Assembly: GCF_008831285.2 (NCBI RefSeq)
Contig: NC_045140.1
Location: 14,619,796 to 14,683,795 of the forward strand
Reading direction: 5' to 3'
Source of the DNA: Nymphaea colorata
Taxonomy: Eukaryota; Streptophyta; Magnoliopsida; Nymphaeales; Nymphaeaceae
DNA length: 64,000 nucleotides
Positions 1 through 13,971 of this stretch are shown here, in pieces. Within the stretch, counting starts at the first letter, position 1; every line of letters starts with the position of its first letter. The position numbers were made by a program, and so were the translations under genes. Under the pieces are notes generated by a model. The model saw nothing but the letters and a program-made list of their open reading frames with translations. It searched no databases and was not told the DNA's origin.

Positions 1-805
1 GAAGCGGCCTTGGCCGCTTGGAGGTATCTCTATCCTAGTCAAGTGCAAATCAACAGAGGTTGTTTGCTAGTCAAGATCCAATCGGAGGAACTCGAGCCCA
101 CTCTGGCTGTCGGCAAGGGTCCTCGTCTGTGCCTCCTTATTAGATTGGTCGTTATCCATGGAATCACCACTATTTCACAAGCACTTCTAAGAGTCGTACT
201 CCCAATATCCGGTTGTGCTGATGCTGCCCAACTGGCATATTATTATAACTCAATCTTTCACTTTAAGATTCTTCCGTTTGGCCCTAGAGTTTATTTGTCC
301 ATGACAGGTTATCATTAAACTTTAGAAAGCGCAGTAGCCTATGGTATTATTATCACGAAACCATTAGAATCCAACAGCAATCACCGACGAAAGCCAATAA
401 TCGTAAGGCCTGCGGGCACATCAAGCAATTTATGTCGTATCCACAATTTTGGAGAACAAGTTGGTGGATCCAAAAGAAGACATAAATTTGAAACTGTTCA
501 AGTCCGTAGGGGACCCAAGCGAGCCGTATTTTTTGTTCGGTTGTTTGTATCGTCCCGCCTTAAATAATGCAAACAGTACGCTGCTTGGAGCTCGAGGGAC
601 ATGTATCCCCATTAATCTAGTTTCAAACGGAGACAATATTGATCACAATTATGAAGCAGTAGTACCCTTTTCTTTCTATCCATTTACTCGGCCGAAAGAG
701 CAGGTCGAATGGTTTCGTGTGGACGATCCAGAACTTGAAAATTGGAACTTATTAACAAGTGAATGTCCGAACCAAGAAGATCTATATCATACTTGTAGGG
801 CCTGA
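1..805 (+). pseudogene. decayed protein-coding remnant in three frames, family not recognised
   Basis: Three long open stretches follow one another on the plus strand in different frames: about 1-318, about 321-474 and about 449-805. The last is the longest (118 codons, opening at a TTG, not an ATG) and has a balanced amino-acid composition with many Trp, Tyr, Phe and Pro residues, unlike the Lys/Phe/Leu-rich products of random AT-rich DNA. The simplest reading is one gene broken by at least two frameshifts, possibly continuing left of the window. I see no reverse-transcriptase, integrase, protease or zinc-knuckle motif and no flanking terminal repeats. A remnant of a host gene, a retroelement or an endogenised plant virus are all possible; I cannot choose between them from the sequence. 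Confidence 0.35.
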
Positions 806-1884
806 TACATAAATTGTGGACCAAAAGTTAGACATACACACGGCTGTGGTTCGTTGTATGAGATTGACGGCACACTCTGCACCGTGGTAGATCATAGCTG
901 TGGTTCAATGCCAGCCTGCTTGTGAGCCACCACAGATGATGATGTTTCACGAGAAGCGGTGATGATGAGGTGTCTTTTAATTGTAGAAAACACTGTGCAT
1001 CTATAAATTTATAATTAGTCAATTTTTTTGAGTGGCATTTTCCAAATTATAAAACCAAAGAAAGGTGATCATACATAGGTCGATGTATGTAGATGCATTG
1101 ATATCAGAGTCGTAAAAATCAGTTCTTAAACCGTATTGGGTGGATCGGCCGATGACCCAATTCAGCTGAATCGGTTGTGAATCAGATAAAAGTATTTAAA
1201 ATACAGTGTTAGTGAATAAACAAAAATATATAAGAATAGTTAAAACATATAAAAACCGCATGAATTCTATAAAAATAGCTAAAAGCTGACATGTGGTACC
1301 ATTGAATCAGCTACCTGACCGATCAATTTGTTAGCGGTTCGAATCGTTTGGTAAAAAAAAATTCGTTTATCAGGAATGAAATTAAACTCAGCAACCTAGA
1401 ACTTGTTGAAAGTTTGTAAATTACAGAACTTAATCTACGGACAGGTCCAGATAAACTGCTCTGTGAAAACATATTTCTAGGTTCCGGAACAAGTCGTTCG
1501 GATGAGAAATCATGATCGGGGTAAATTAGAAGAATAGAAGAACAAAAAAAAGTTTTACTAGAAATTGTTACAACTACAACAGGCCCCAAGTCTAAACGGG
1601 TGCCCTTTCATGGTACTACTACAATAGACTTTGCATATCCCAGCACATGGGCTGGGGGAGGGCGCCATTAATTCGTCCTGCTTTTTTCTATGAGGAAATT
1701 AAAGCCGAGAGGTTGCTCTCATGACTCAACGTAGGAGGTAACCAGCAGCAGACTTGTCAAAAATGGCTTCCCTTGCTGCATATGCTTGATGACTCTTGCT
1801 CACCTACCTAGATGAGGAGAGAGAGAGAGAGGGTTTATGACTTTTGGGAGACGTAACATAATCTATGTGCCAAACATGACAAAA

Positions 1885-2030
1885 AAGGCAAGTGACACAT
1901 GAACCTCTCATATTCTTGTGGACATGAATGCTCCACGCATATCCCTTGTCTCCACCAGCGCGCCCATTAAAGAATTGCTCTGCCATTACTTTAATCCCCA
2001 ATGACTAGGTCTCAATCAACACCTACATTT
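1885..2030 (+). repeat. dispersed repeat, copy A
   Basis: This segment aligns by eye with 30503-30650 on the same strand. Shared blocks in the same order include aaaggcaa, cttgtgga, atgctccacgca, an aattgct block and tcaatcaaca, separated by short indels. Overall identity looks like roughly 65-70 percent. No coding capacity is evident. It is probably an old transposon fragment of unknown family. Confidence 0.5.
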
Positions 2031-5000
2031 GATTTCGTTACAATTGAAAGAGAAGTGGGGATCATGTCAGACAACGCATCCCATGAGGGGGCGGGGCCCC
2101 TCCGGAAAGAGGAACATACTTAATTTATTTATTTAGGCGAGCTTGCCCTTTTAGTCCTCAAAAGGCCGCTTGATACTCTTTTTATATACTACTACTTAAA
2201 ACAATGTTTTGGAGGTTTTTCACGGTAGTCCTCGTATCATTTCTCATATTTTAAATTCATTCCCTAACCACTTCTTAACTCTATAGGACAAAAATCCATT
2301 CTTGAGATTATTTAAACATCTTAACATAAAGTTGGCTGTTCTTCCTGCCAAATTTAGTTAAAAAGGCAGTTCTACCCTTTGAATCGAAGGAGAAAACATG
2401 TTTTTTTGCTTTCTTTTGACATTGTCCCGCACGCTTTGGGAGGAGAAAAAAAGGAACATTCTCGCAACAATTCTCAAGTTTTTTTGGCATTATAAAACAC
2501 GATTAGGAAGACGACTGCATCCAAACTTTCGAAAAAGAAGAGGAATGTGAAAGAACGGCTGCCGATAAGGAGTAGAATATCGTGGAAAACAAAATTTTGA
2601 TATTTAAAAAGAACTGAAATCGCAAGTTTTACCGAGGAAGGCAGGAGCAGAACGTGGAGAAATGCAGACCACTAATGAAACCAGGTCAATTGATTGGATC
2701 GAGAAAAACTTAAAGGCATGCCGAGGACGACGTACTCACAAGTTTACAAAAAAAAATTACTTTTATAATCATGTCCAAGGAAGGATACAGCAGCAGCAGC
2801 ACATGCCTTCCTCTTCACGTGGGGGGGATTCACCAATCCCACAGCACTCAGCCGCACCCTCCTTAGCAGCTGATGTTAAAACACTAAAATTCTGCTTAGA
2901 GATGCAAATGGCCCGAATCTGATTCGAGTCTTCTGTCAATTTTCTTCGACCTCGAATGAGGTTTACTGCACGAACTGTTCACAGCCCTAATCTCAGGATC
3001 TCGCTTCTCGACAATATAATGAAGTCTCGACGCAGACCAACTTGGCCCATTTGGCACAGATCACTTGCTAACCATGCTCAACACGTCCTACGTATCAAGA
3101 TTTGATATTTCTAATTAGACGGCAAAAGGACACATTAAAAAATTAAAATATTTCTAAATGATGTTGCTGCAGAGCCACTTGTCGTTTTTGAAATGAGAAG
3201 CAAAGCCTTTGTGTCAATGGCGGAATGATGGTGGCTGGCTTCTGATGACAGCAAACACCAACATATTTTTTCAATGGGATTCGCCAATCGCCTGATGGAC
3301 ATGTGATTCGAGACGTGCCCAAGAAATTTTCTTGCGATTTTTGGCTAGAGTGAAGATGCTGCCCTCGTGATTGGATGTTTGGATTCATTACAAGGGAGAG
3401 GTAAAAATCTCGATCTCAGTTTCGGCTGTGGATGTTCGACTTGCTGCTGTGGCCCTCATCCGAGCAGCATCTTGACTGCATTCGAGAAAGGAAAATTTCT
3501 CTTTTTCGATCTCCCTTGTTCCGCTTTATATATAGACAAAGAAATAAAAGAGATTTCTATGCAGTGGTATATGAATTTTGAATTGTATCCTAAGTGGATT
3601 GACGCCGTACTGTTCCACAATTGTGTGAATTGCCATCTTTCCCAAAACTAATATGCTGCTTCTAGCACAATGGAGAGCGACGTCCACTGATTCTTTGTCA
3701 TTTGGCTCATATATTTCTGCCATGTGTAGATGCTTTGGGTGGGCTCCTTTGCAAAGGCAAGTGTGTACAAACATGTATAGGCAAGCATAAATCCTCTTAA
3801 TCGGCAAAGAATAAAATCTTGGGCATTTTCAAGATTGTTTTTCCTCCTCTTCAGATCCTACTTTGTCTCTCTCTCTCCCTCTTTTGCTCCCCCACTATAT
3901 ATATATATATATAGTGTGTGTGTAAGCTACAGAAAATACAGCTTGTGATCTAATATGCCTCTTTATGTCGCACATGATAACCTGTAGTGAGAGATCTGAT
4001 GCAACCTCTCTCTACCGTCCAATTAGAAGTGACAAAGATTGGTGCAAGCTGGACATTAAAATGTGCATGTCTACTACGAAGGCCCCAAAATATTCTCATC
4101 TCACATTAAACAATTAAGGGAAAGGGAGATATTAGGCGGATGATGAAGATAAAGTGACTAGAACAATCTTAAAATCCAGGGCTTCCAAAATATCAAATGT
4201 CAACTAACTGGTTCGGCCAAAAAATCGGGATCAACTACACACCTTAATTCTGTGGGGAGCCTTCAATGGGGGTTGCAATTTTTTCCTCCATTTAAAACAT
4301 ATCTAGGCTTTGAAGGAAACTTTTAATTTGGTGATTGACTTCTGGGAACAAAACAACGAGTATTAGAAGTCCACGGCTCTTCTTCAAACTAGTACTCAAG
4401 CCCGGCCTGCCAAGATGCTCCGAGCAGAGAGGCTTAACAAAGGAGAAACAGAGACATAACTAAAGCCTCTGAAGACACAGAGGGAAGTTGAAGGCAGCAT
4501 TAACGGAGAGCAGAGAGCACAATGAAACGAAACGAAACGAAACCACCGTTGCCAATTGGTGTCAGGAGCTTCTTTATGCCGGAGATGGGATGAGCAGCTT
4601 TTGGTCTCAGTTGCAGAGACTCGGAAAAAGATCGAACCCTTAATGAATCATAATATCTTTTTCAAATTATGTTACCTGGCATGCCATGAACAAGTTAAAG
4701 AACCAATTATTTGCCTTGAAACAGAAGGGTTTGGTGTGGAATTAATAAGATCGTTTTGAATGTTTCTGCAATTAACGTCTGTTTTGATGCTTCTGAAACA
4801 CTCTCACACACATTATGTGAAGAGAGAGAGAGAGAGTGCATCTGAATTAAAATGGTACTTTTATTCAATATGTGTAATATGTGTGTGTGTGGTGAGTTGT
4901 GCGACTGGGGCAAAGGATAAAAAGTGGCGTAGCTACTTATCCGAGTTTCCTCCATCAACGTTGTAGCGGATGGAGTGTGTAGGTTCCCCGAAAATATGGT

Positions 5001-8000
5001 AACCACTTGCAGTGTTCCCAAAACCTAAGACATCGACCACTTGAATTAAAAGGCAAACGTCCTAAGAGGAAAAGGCTTCCTTTTCTACGTAGTGGGGATG
5101 GCGTGTGGTGATGTCCCCCTCAAGTAAAGGCAGAGAGAGAAAGAGACGATAGAGCCCATGAATGATTCACCTTTAACTTTAGCAAAAGGTGGTGCACCTC
5201 GATCTGGAGGAATTTGAAACCCCCATTCAATTACACGATATCTTCAAAAGTCACCTCCATCGAGAGAACTTGTTCCCATCTCCAGAACTGTGTTAAGATA
5301 TTCCTTTACTATTTCTGGAATATTGTTTTCAGATCAGGCCATTTGGGCACATGACCCTCCACCAACTCCCCACTGATCATCTTCCCCTTCTTTCCTTCCT
5401 GCTTCAATCTTTGGCCCTCCCACCTCCAAATTCTGAAGTTATTGCTCCCAACAAACTTTGGTTGGAGCATTAATAGATTGTACCAGCGGATGAGCTTTTG
5501 CCATAACTGCTGCTGCACTTCATTGACCCCCAGCTTTTGCCGATCCCTTTGCTAATTATGTCCCCTCGTTTCCTGGCTCCTTCAATTTCTTGCGATTGCC
5601 ACTCGCAGGAAAAGCAATGTTCGTTTAAATGTCTCATTTGATGCAAAAATAAAAAGTACCAGAGTGATCGTTTGAAAGAACTGTTTCCTGTAAATGGCCT
5701 TCTGTTAATGCATTACTGTCTTTATTAAAGATGCCAGTTCGAACAATGCAATCAGATTTACGCGCATCTTTTCTTTCTACCGGCGCTTTGGTTTGGCTTT
5801 TCATTATTGTAGTAGAAGTTACGTCGAACCTTTTCCCTTCAAAGGAATTGAAGTGAACAAGCTTCTCTTCTTTCTTCGGTTGTTCATGCGTCCAGAACAC
5901 TTGACCAAATGAGCCACATCATTGCCAGAGATCATTTTCTTTCCCTCAGAAAATGTGGGGGGCTTCTGATTGGCGAAAGGAAATGCCCAACCACTGCTTG
6001 CTTACAAACATACATGTTGCTTTCATATCTTTCAAAGTTATCCAAAGCAAAGGCTGAGCTCAATCTATAAGTTTAGCCCTCTTTAACAACTTTCCCTTTC
6101 GTGTTTGATGATCTGTACATGTTTTAGTCTGCCATTGGATCCCCATTAAAGGCTGGATAAGAGATAAAAGAGAGGGTATTTTCCCGATGTTACTTTACTT
6201 GGAAGAAGTGGCTAAGCAGGAGAGGTTCGTACATTGGGCCACAAATTTCCATTAAAATCAGAGTAGTCACATGAGCCAAAAGTATATACGACACAGGAAG
6301 GAGCTTAGCCATGCTTGTTGCTTTCCTATGCCATCATATCATGTGAACATGGGCAGAAGTTAGATTTTTTGTTTCACCTTGTTTTCACATGAACACATAT
6401 ATGAATATATAGCCGGATGCATTTTAAGTTCTTTTTTTTAACATATATCCAGCAAATCTGCAATTTGAGCCCAATCCCGAGGGAAGGGAAACCGACAAGG
6501 CTCGTGAATGCATGTCTTAATAATATCTACTCGTGTTTGGGAAGAGGAAGCGTAAGAGACATTCTCTTCCATCATGTCTATAGTTCTTCTTAAGGTGCTA
6601 AAAATTATATACGGAATAAAGCCACTTCTGCACAGCGGTTTGGTAAAGCGTGTCTGAGTGGGGCATTACAACAACTCAACCATGCTCGTCTACCATTCAA
6701 ACGCCCTCCTGACTATCTGGAAACAGAAAAGCAGGTCTTGGAATTTAACTTTTGGCCTCCTCAGGGTTGAAAACTCTGCCTAAGAGCCAGATGTGCAGTA
6801 ACTCCTGTGGGCTGTATCTCACCAATTTCTTCCCTTCTTTTCTTTTCCTCCAAAAAATCAATTTTATAAAACAAAAAACAGAAGTTACAGTTCCTCCTGG
6901 TATAGAAGATCTCCTGGTCCCCTCAGCCAACACCTTAACTTTCCATTGTGACAGATATTGACTCTTGAAACGTTTCCCGTTTGTATGGGATAACAGAACC
7001 CCACAAGTTGCTAAAAGGTGTCTGAAAAAACAAATTAAAGAACAAAAATTTGGAGGCTGGAAGGAGAGATACGTGCATGAGGATAAAATCGAATAATGGT
7101 TTCCAAGGACGGGAGCAAGAATGTGGATTGAACATATGAATCAATAACTCAAGGAAAAGATACAGAGAAAAAAACACAATAAATACCCTCAAATGCCAAT
7201 TGATTATGATGTGATAATATATAGCAAAAAAATTATATAAAGTTGGTAAAATAAAGGCCACTGAGTTGACTCAATGCCCCTGTGACTCGGCGCGGGTCAT
7301 ACATCAAGTAAGTCAATGAGTCGGCGAAGTTCTTTCTCAAGTTCTTTCTCCACTTCATAAAAATTGAGAGACTCGAAGGTCCGGCTGAAGTGTCGCAGTA
7401 ATGGTTCAACTCATTTTGGTTGAGCCAAGTAATTGGTAAAAGTCATTTAGTATACTGAACAATTGTAAGAAACATTTTCCAGAAGTGCTTGAAGTCGGGT
7501 GCATTCGAAAGGGACGGCAGTTTGGTGCATGTCGGTTCAACCATCCTACTTAAGTCGTGTAGCAAACTTATATTTTTTTGAAAGGTTTAGAAAGTTAGAA
7601 AAGTTATTGTGATTGTGATATTATTATCTTGTAAAACAAGCATGTAAATATATATTTTTTTAATAAAAGACTGCACCATTTGTGGACGTCTAGAACTTAG
7701 AAATCAGGTTGTATATGTTACGATGTGCGATTTATAGCGTAAAAAAACCTGGTACATGTTTTATTTTCTTCAGTTCTATACCTACTGTGCCTGTCATACG
7801 GTAAAACACAGTATTCAACTTTGAACTTCCTTATAAACTTTTTGTAAAAACCTGTCTCATTATTATATTAGGCTCGACTCTCGGTTTACCAGATTTCAAC
7901 CCACCATTTAGCAGTTTCGATTGTACCCTAAAAAGATTAAAAGCTAGTATAAACAATAACTCAACAACACCATTCATAAGTCTCTCAAGAATTTTCATAA

Positions 8001-11000
8001 TCTTTAACATAAGATTATAAGGAATCTTGGAAGCTGGCTAACCGGTTAAAATGTCATAGTTTTTAGCTTTTTTGAGTTAAAACCAAAAATATTAGGTAGC
8101 AAGTTAGGATCCTCAAAACCACGTACCTAAACCTGAACCTGATATAGATTAGGCAGAGCTGTTACACCTCCTTGGACTTACAATTTCTTGATAGGTCTGC
8201 CTCTTAACTAGGCTCGCAAATAAAGCGGATCCTCTAAACAGCTTTAATTTTCATTTGGAAAAGGAGTAAAAAAGAGTATATTAGAAAGCGAACTAAAGCA
8301 TCGTACCACGTTGAGTTCATAGCCCCACCATTTAGAGCCCAAATGGCATTTTGCCCGAGTCATAGCGACATAATTTTCAGAGGAAAAAGGAAAAAAAAAA
8401 GAACACCTCAACTTGCATCCATGGACTTGGATAATGCGACAGGCAACTGAATTAATAAGGAAGCAGCGTGAAGCTAGCCCACATGATTCATGAGCTGGTT
8501 CTGAATGATGGCTAGAGGAGAAACCAGCTACTTGCTTCCGGTTCCCTCTTCATTCCCGAGGCGGCCCCACGGCCTTAACGTGTGCACCTCCTTCCTCCAC
8601 CTGGTCAACCGCAGAGTTGGCCTTTGGGCAACAGTGAGGGGCGCCGGACAGCGACAACAATCTGGCTTTCTTAAAGAAGCCGCTGCCGTTGCATGTGCAT
8701 TATTGTTGGTTCCCTCGAGTTACAAAACTTACCATGGCGAGGTTGAGTTTTCTTCTTCCCCAGATGTCTCTCGGGCTGCAGTCGGCCACGAGGCGGGGGA
8801 GGGGGGCATCTTGCCGACAGCCCGGTTTGGATCTTTCCGTCCCTCGCTCAGTCGGAAGCCTTAACTGCTCCTTTCCTAAAAGGGATTTAAAAAAAGAAGA
8901 AAGGCAACAAATAGCCGGGCGCAAGGAGGAAACACAACAAAAAGAGGAAGCAACTAGGAGCTGGGTGTCTCTCCTCTGTTTGCACTTGTACAGCACAAAA
9001 GCGGATTGGCTGCCAAAAAGCCACCCTCCCCCCACTCCCTCTGTAGACTCACAGAGATCTGCTGTAATCTTGAGTAAAATATTATATGTTAAGATGGGGA
9101 TTGGATGGTTATTCAGGAAGTGCCACACCAGCAGAGCGACTGTGCATGAGAGAAGCTTGTCCTAGCCTGCAGAGCCAAAAGGGTTACAAAGAAAAACAAA
9201 CGGAGTCCAGGCTTTTATTCCGCGCAACTTGAAGAACCAAGTACCAGATTCTAAGAGAAACAGTGACTCCCCATCCGTGAATTATTCTCGACTATTACCG
9301 TCGGTAGCTTGAATCGGGCTCCCCGGCACTGTGGCTCATGAATATCTCTGATCTGACCTTGTCTAAGCATTGGTTACAGCGAGAGACGGGACGCATTAAT
9401 GACGATAACAGGAAAAAGAAAACTAAAAACTAAAAAAAGGCAACGGTGGTCGAGGGGAACCTTCCCATCACATCAGAAAACCTAGGCAAACCTTTAAATT
9501 AAAAAGCGGCTGAGGAGATGTCTCTTGGAACAGAAAAGTTGCTGATTTCCCATATGCCGCTTCATGATTTCAAAGGTTACGGTTTGGTTTGACCTCCGAT
9601 CACTCGGGCGAGGATTTGTCCGCCGTTCCGTCCACGACGAAATACTGCTTGTGACCCCTTGTTAGGTGGAGAAAAAAGTTAGCTAACATAGTAGGCTTCC
9701 GTGGACTACTTTGCAAATAATCCACGTTTCGCAAGGGGAGAGAGCTGGAGCCCCACCTTGTCGTGTGGCCGGACAGGTGTCCGGACCAAGTGAGCTTTGC
9801 GGCAAGGCATCGCTTAGATACTTCTCTTTCACGCCCTATCTCCTTTGTTTTCTTTCATTTGTTATTTTAAAATTGTTTGTTTGATGAAAGCAAGGCAGCC
9901 GAATTCCTCAACCACACAAAAGAGATTTAGAGTGGGGAGGGACCAAAAGGCCCACTCTCAATCATCCCCTGCCTTCCCTTCTTCAGACGAACCTTTGTGT
10001 CTCTCCTTCGCTCTCCTTTCACCCTATCAGCGCTGCTGCAAGGTGAAAACTTTTCTACTTCCGTCAGCCCTTTTCTCAGGTTATGTGTATGAGTTTCAAT
10101 GGGCAAATTTATGCAGTGATGTTCGATGCTTGTCCGTCGTGGTTCTAGCTGCCACACAGTTCCATCCATAAACTCGATGGAGAAAGTAGAATCAACGAGT
10201 CTTACCCCCAACCAACCTAAAGAGTTTAATTCTGGGGTTCCCATTTGAACTCATCAAGAAGAAAGCTGTTACATCGATCTCATCTCACCTCTTGATTTAA
10301 CAATTTACCTGCGTGTTTTCTAAGCTACAGGTACGCTGCATCAACCTTCCGTAACTTGAATTTGGCTAAAGAAAAAAAAAAAGGTCCAAGGTTTTAAATG
10401 CACTGTCCAAAATAGCCTTTCTTTCACCGAGCCTCGTGCCACCTGCCCTTAAACAAAAGAAATCCCAGTCTTTTCTCCTTGGTGGATTTAAGGTAAGTGT
10501 CTGATGGACTAGGTTCTTCCTTGACCTCTTGCAATATCATTAAAAAACGCCCACACACACATACATGTCTCAGGAGATATTTAATGTTGGAATCATGGAC
10601 TTACCTAACAAATAATATTTCCCCAGATAAATTTCTATGATATATATATATTGTTAAAATTCCTAGTTGCACTTGATTAGGACTTGTATTTGAAGTCTTC
10701 AAGGAGAAGAAGGAGGTCAACAGTTGAGCCTTAAAAGTTTCTTTTGTTAGGTTCCTCTTGCCGTTGAAAAATTGAACGCCTCGTTCGTGTCAAGGGGCGT
10801 TCACAAACACGATTGTAGGGCCTACACAAATTTGTACAGACGAACACTTCTTGTGTTCCCACCTTCTCTGTGGTAAATAATAGGACCTTCAAGTTCAGAA
10901 ACGATATACATCTTCTAATCACGTGTTTCAGAAAACAGAGAAAAGTTATTTTTATATCTAATAGTTGAATTTAAGAAAACTGTTATAAGAACACGTGTAC

Positions 11001-11974
11001 CGAAAATGCAATATATTTCTAAGCAAACGCCCTCCTACAATTGTGCATAACTTGGTAAAAAAAGGTCATTAATATTGCACAAGCTAGAGCTAGTCCATTA
11101 AAAAAATCCAAGAGAGTACCTAGTCGTCTAAAATTGCTAGTAAAATACAAATGAATTTGGAAGCTTTCGAAGAAGACGGGAAAAGGCTAGATGACGGTTC
11201 GATGAGCGAATTTGATTACATATCTACGCCAAGAATAGAGACAAGCAAAGACAAACGACAAAAACATATTTTTATGTAATTTGTCAAACCATTTTTAGAT
11301 ATGCTTTAAACAAAAACCAAACCTTACCGTGCTAATAATTACCACCAAGTTTTCCACTCTGTTTTCGAACGAAAGGCCTTTTACGTTGGGAACCTTATAT
11401 ATATAATCTATATATATATATAAAAGGTGGACAAAAACTTGACCTTTAATAAAACCCATAATTTCAAGATCATTACTACTTCTTAATATCATTAAGATAG
11501 AATCTTTCGGGAAAGCAAACGAAATGAGAAGGTGGCCATAACACACCACACCACTCACCCCCAATGGTTGCGCTACCCATCACTTGGTGTGAGATAGAAA
11601 GAAAGAAGGAGAGAAGAAGAGAAAGCTTGGACCATGATGTCGACACATGCATAAATGGTACGCACCATCCATCTTGCTTACATCAATCAAATCTTCTGTT
11701 TTCCATTTCAACTAGACCAGTGGGTTGATAATGCGCCGTAGAAAGCTGATCGTGTACCACCTGACCTAATGACGGATGAAAACTCTCATATATCCACATT
11801 CAACTCTGCAGTTTGGGCATTGTTATAATCAACAGTAATATACACGATGACTGAATTTGGAACCATCGAATACATATTAAAATTTCTAGCTATTATGGTC
11901 ACTTTTTCGGGTGAGCTATAGGTTAACAATCCACTGGTCAGCAAAGAAGTTGAAAAGACTCCTCACCGACTTCA

Positions 11975-12042
11975 GCATTAACTTAGATATCGCATCCTAC
12001 TACTAAAGGCATTAACTTAGATATCGCATCCTACCACTAAAG
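11975..12042. repeat. 34-bp tandem duplication
   Basis: Two adjacent 34-bp units (11975-12008 and 12009-12042) differ at one base (tactaaag against cactaaag). A third unit begins (gcat) and then diverges. The near identity suggests a recent duplication in non-coding DNA. Confidence 0.9.
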
Positions 12043-12430
12043 GCATAAAGACACAAAAACTTAGCTCATTGAAAAAACTGTAATTGAACTAGAAGTCTGC
12101 TTCTTTGCATCTTATGACAGCACACATTATGGTCACATTTGAGAGTTTGGGTTCAGCTTACAAAAATTAAAAAATTTTGTTTGAGAGAAAAGGATCATGC
12201 TTCCTACATCTAAAAAATTATCTTTCGTACAAGTATGTGACTTGTTGGCTGCTTGTTAGGGGCGATTAGGTGTAGGGGCAAATATTAAAGGGATGTAAGT
12301 TGGGCATGTGAACAGCTGGTCGCTCATCATTAATTCGTTGTTAAAGATGGCATTAAAGTTTAATCTCTTATAATACACAAGCGTGATTCACATGTCTCAC
12401 CCCAACCGCCATCAAAACCGACAATCTTGG

Positions 12431-12432
<2 letters not shown>

Positions 12433-12480
<48 letters not shown>
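12433..12480. repeat. (AT)24 microsatellite
   Basis: This is an uninterrupted AT dinucleotide repeat of 48 bases in intergenic DNA. It is likely to vary in length between individuals. Confidence 0.98.
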
Positions 12481-12483
<3 letters not shown>

Positions 12484-13292
12484 CAAAAATATTGCTAAAT
12501 ATATCTCGTATTTAAATATATAAGGACCTTTTTTTTTGTTTCCAACTTCTTAAAATACTTATTAGGAATGTCATGGATTAGATATCCAACCGAACTGCTT
12601 TAAATAGGTCCGGCATGGGGAAAAAAATTACATTTTCACTAACAAATCCTGAAAGATTTGGATTCGGGTTCCATTTCAAATAAATAATCTTTCCAGACTA
12701 TAAGCATCAATTAGGACCGGTTAGATTTTCCTATATTCAATACATGTTTAAACTCGGATTTAACATCCAAAATTAGAACTCAAATTAAAAGTGCATTTCA
12801 GATCAAATTCAGTTGTAAATTTCAAAGTTGGATTTGGATGTAATTTGACCTTTACTTGTTCTAGTTTGAATCCAAATTTGTCGACATCCGGTCAACTAGA
12901 TATAGTTAAGGATATCCCGGTTTGAATATGATCCATTGACGTCGCTAATATTATTTATTAAACAATAACAAGAAGGGAGCCAAAAACAGTTGTTTTAATG
13001 GTCCCCAGAGACAAAGTTGGCCTTTTTAATATATCTGAGAAAAATTCAAGTCGTAATAGGATTTTATAAGTCATAAAAGCTAAGGACTAAACATTAAAAT
13101 TTTTATAAATGGAGAGTAGGAGGTTTCGTGCAATACTGGATGTTGGGTCTTTTGACATCTTGAGCATTTCTCATTTAAATATAACTATATATAAAACGGA
13201 AGCAGAACTTTTGAAAGTGTAAGCAATAATAAAAATGATGAAAACTGATGTCCATAAGTAAAGTTGGTATGCTCTAAAATTTAAGAATGTAA

Positions 13293-13559
13293 AGCTTCAG
13301 GTTTGTTTGGATGACATCCCCACAAAATGTCATTTGAGAAAACCAAGTTTGTGAAATATTGTTTTTCTGAACCATTTTTCGAAACTTAGTTTGATAAGTT
13401 TGGGACATTTTTTTTATGAAATTAAAACTTGAGGAAGGTCAGGCTATGAAAAGCATCGTCTTGTTAAAATTGGAAGTACTTTCTGCCATCACCCAAAAAC
13501 ACCTAAAGATTTGCCTCTAACATAGCATTTAAGGGTGTCGACCAAACTTGCCTTGAAGC
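13293..13559. mobile_element. MITE-like element with imperfect terminal inverted repeats
   Basis: The left end reads gcttcaggtttgtttggatg and the reverse complement of the right end reads gcttcaaggcaagtttggtc. After a two-base gap they continue to match through GACA-CC for about 28 bases, with about 22 matches. The 267-bp interior has no coding capacity. I could not fix a target-site duplication, so the superfamily is uncertain; hAT or PIF/Harbinger are both plausible. Confidence 0.55.
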
Positions 13560-13908
13560 ACTTACATAGATTTATTTATTTATTTATTTATGCGTGTGTA
13601 TAGTGAACAACACCTCCTTTTATGTACATCTCTGAGAAAGAAAATCCAAACTGACAAACTCTGTAAACAAATATCTTAAATATCCATCCAGATCTTATCG
13701 AAAACCTTGAAAAGCAATTTGGCAATATTTGTACGAGTTGAATAGCCCATATCAGGCAATTTGCCATTTTTGACTAAAAATAAGTTCAATATTAAACATT
13801 CTAAAATATTGAATGAACTAAGAGGTATCCATTTATATGAGGCTGCATAGTGTCGTGTTGTACGTGGCAGATTATGATAAGACCGCTATGACTACTTTCA
13901 CAACCCAA

Positions 13909-13930
13909 TCTCTCTCTCTCTCTCTCTCTA

Positions 13931-13968
<38 letters not shown>
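13909..13968. repeat. compound (TC)n(TA)n microsatellite
   Basis: A CT dinucleotide run passes through a short transition into a TA run. It is intergenic. Confidence 0.95.

Positions 13969-13971
<3 letters not shown>

Noticed and set aside
8505..9165. Three overlapping open frames of 119-158 codons on both strands.
   Set aside because: The region is relatively GC-rich, which lowers stop-codon frequency; the frames overlap each other, match no family I know and show no splice or motif support.
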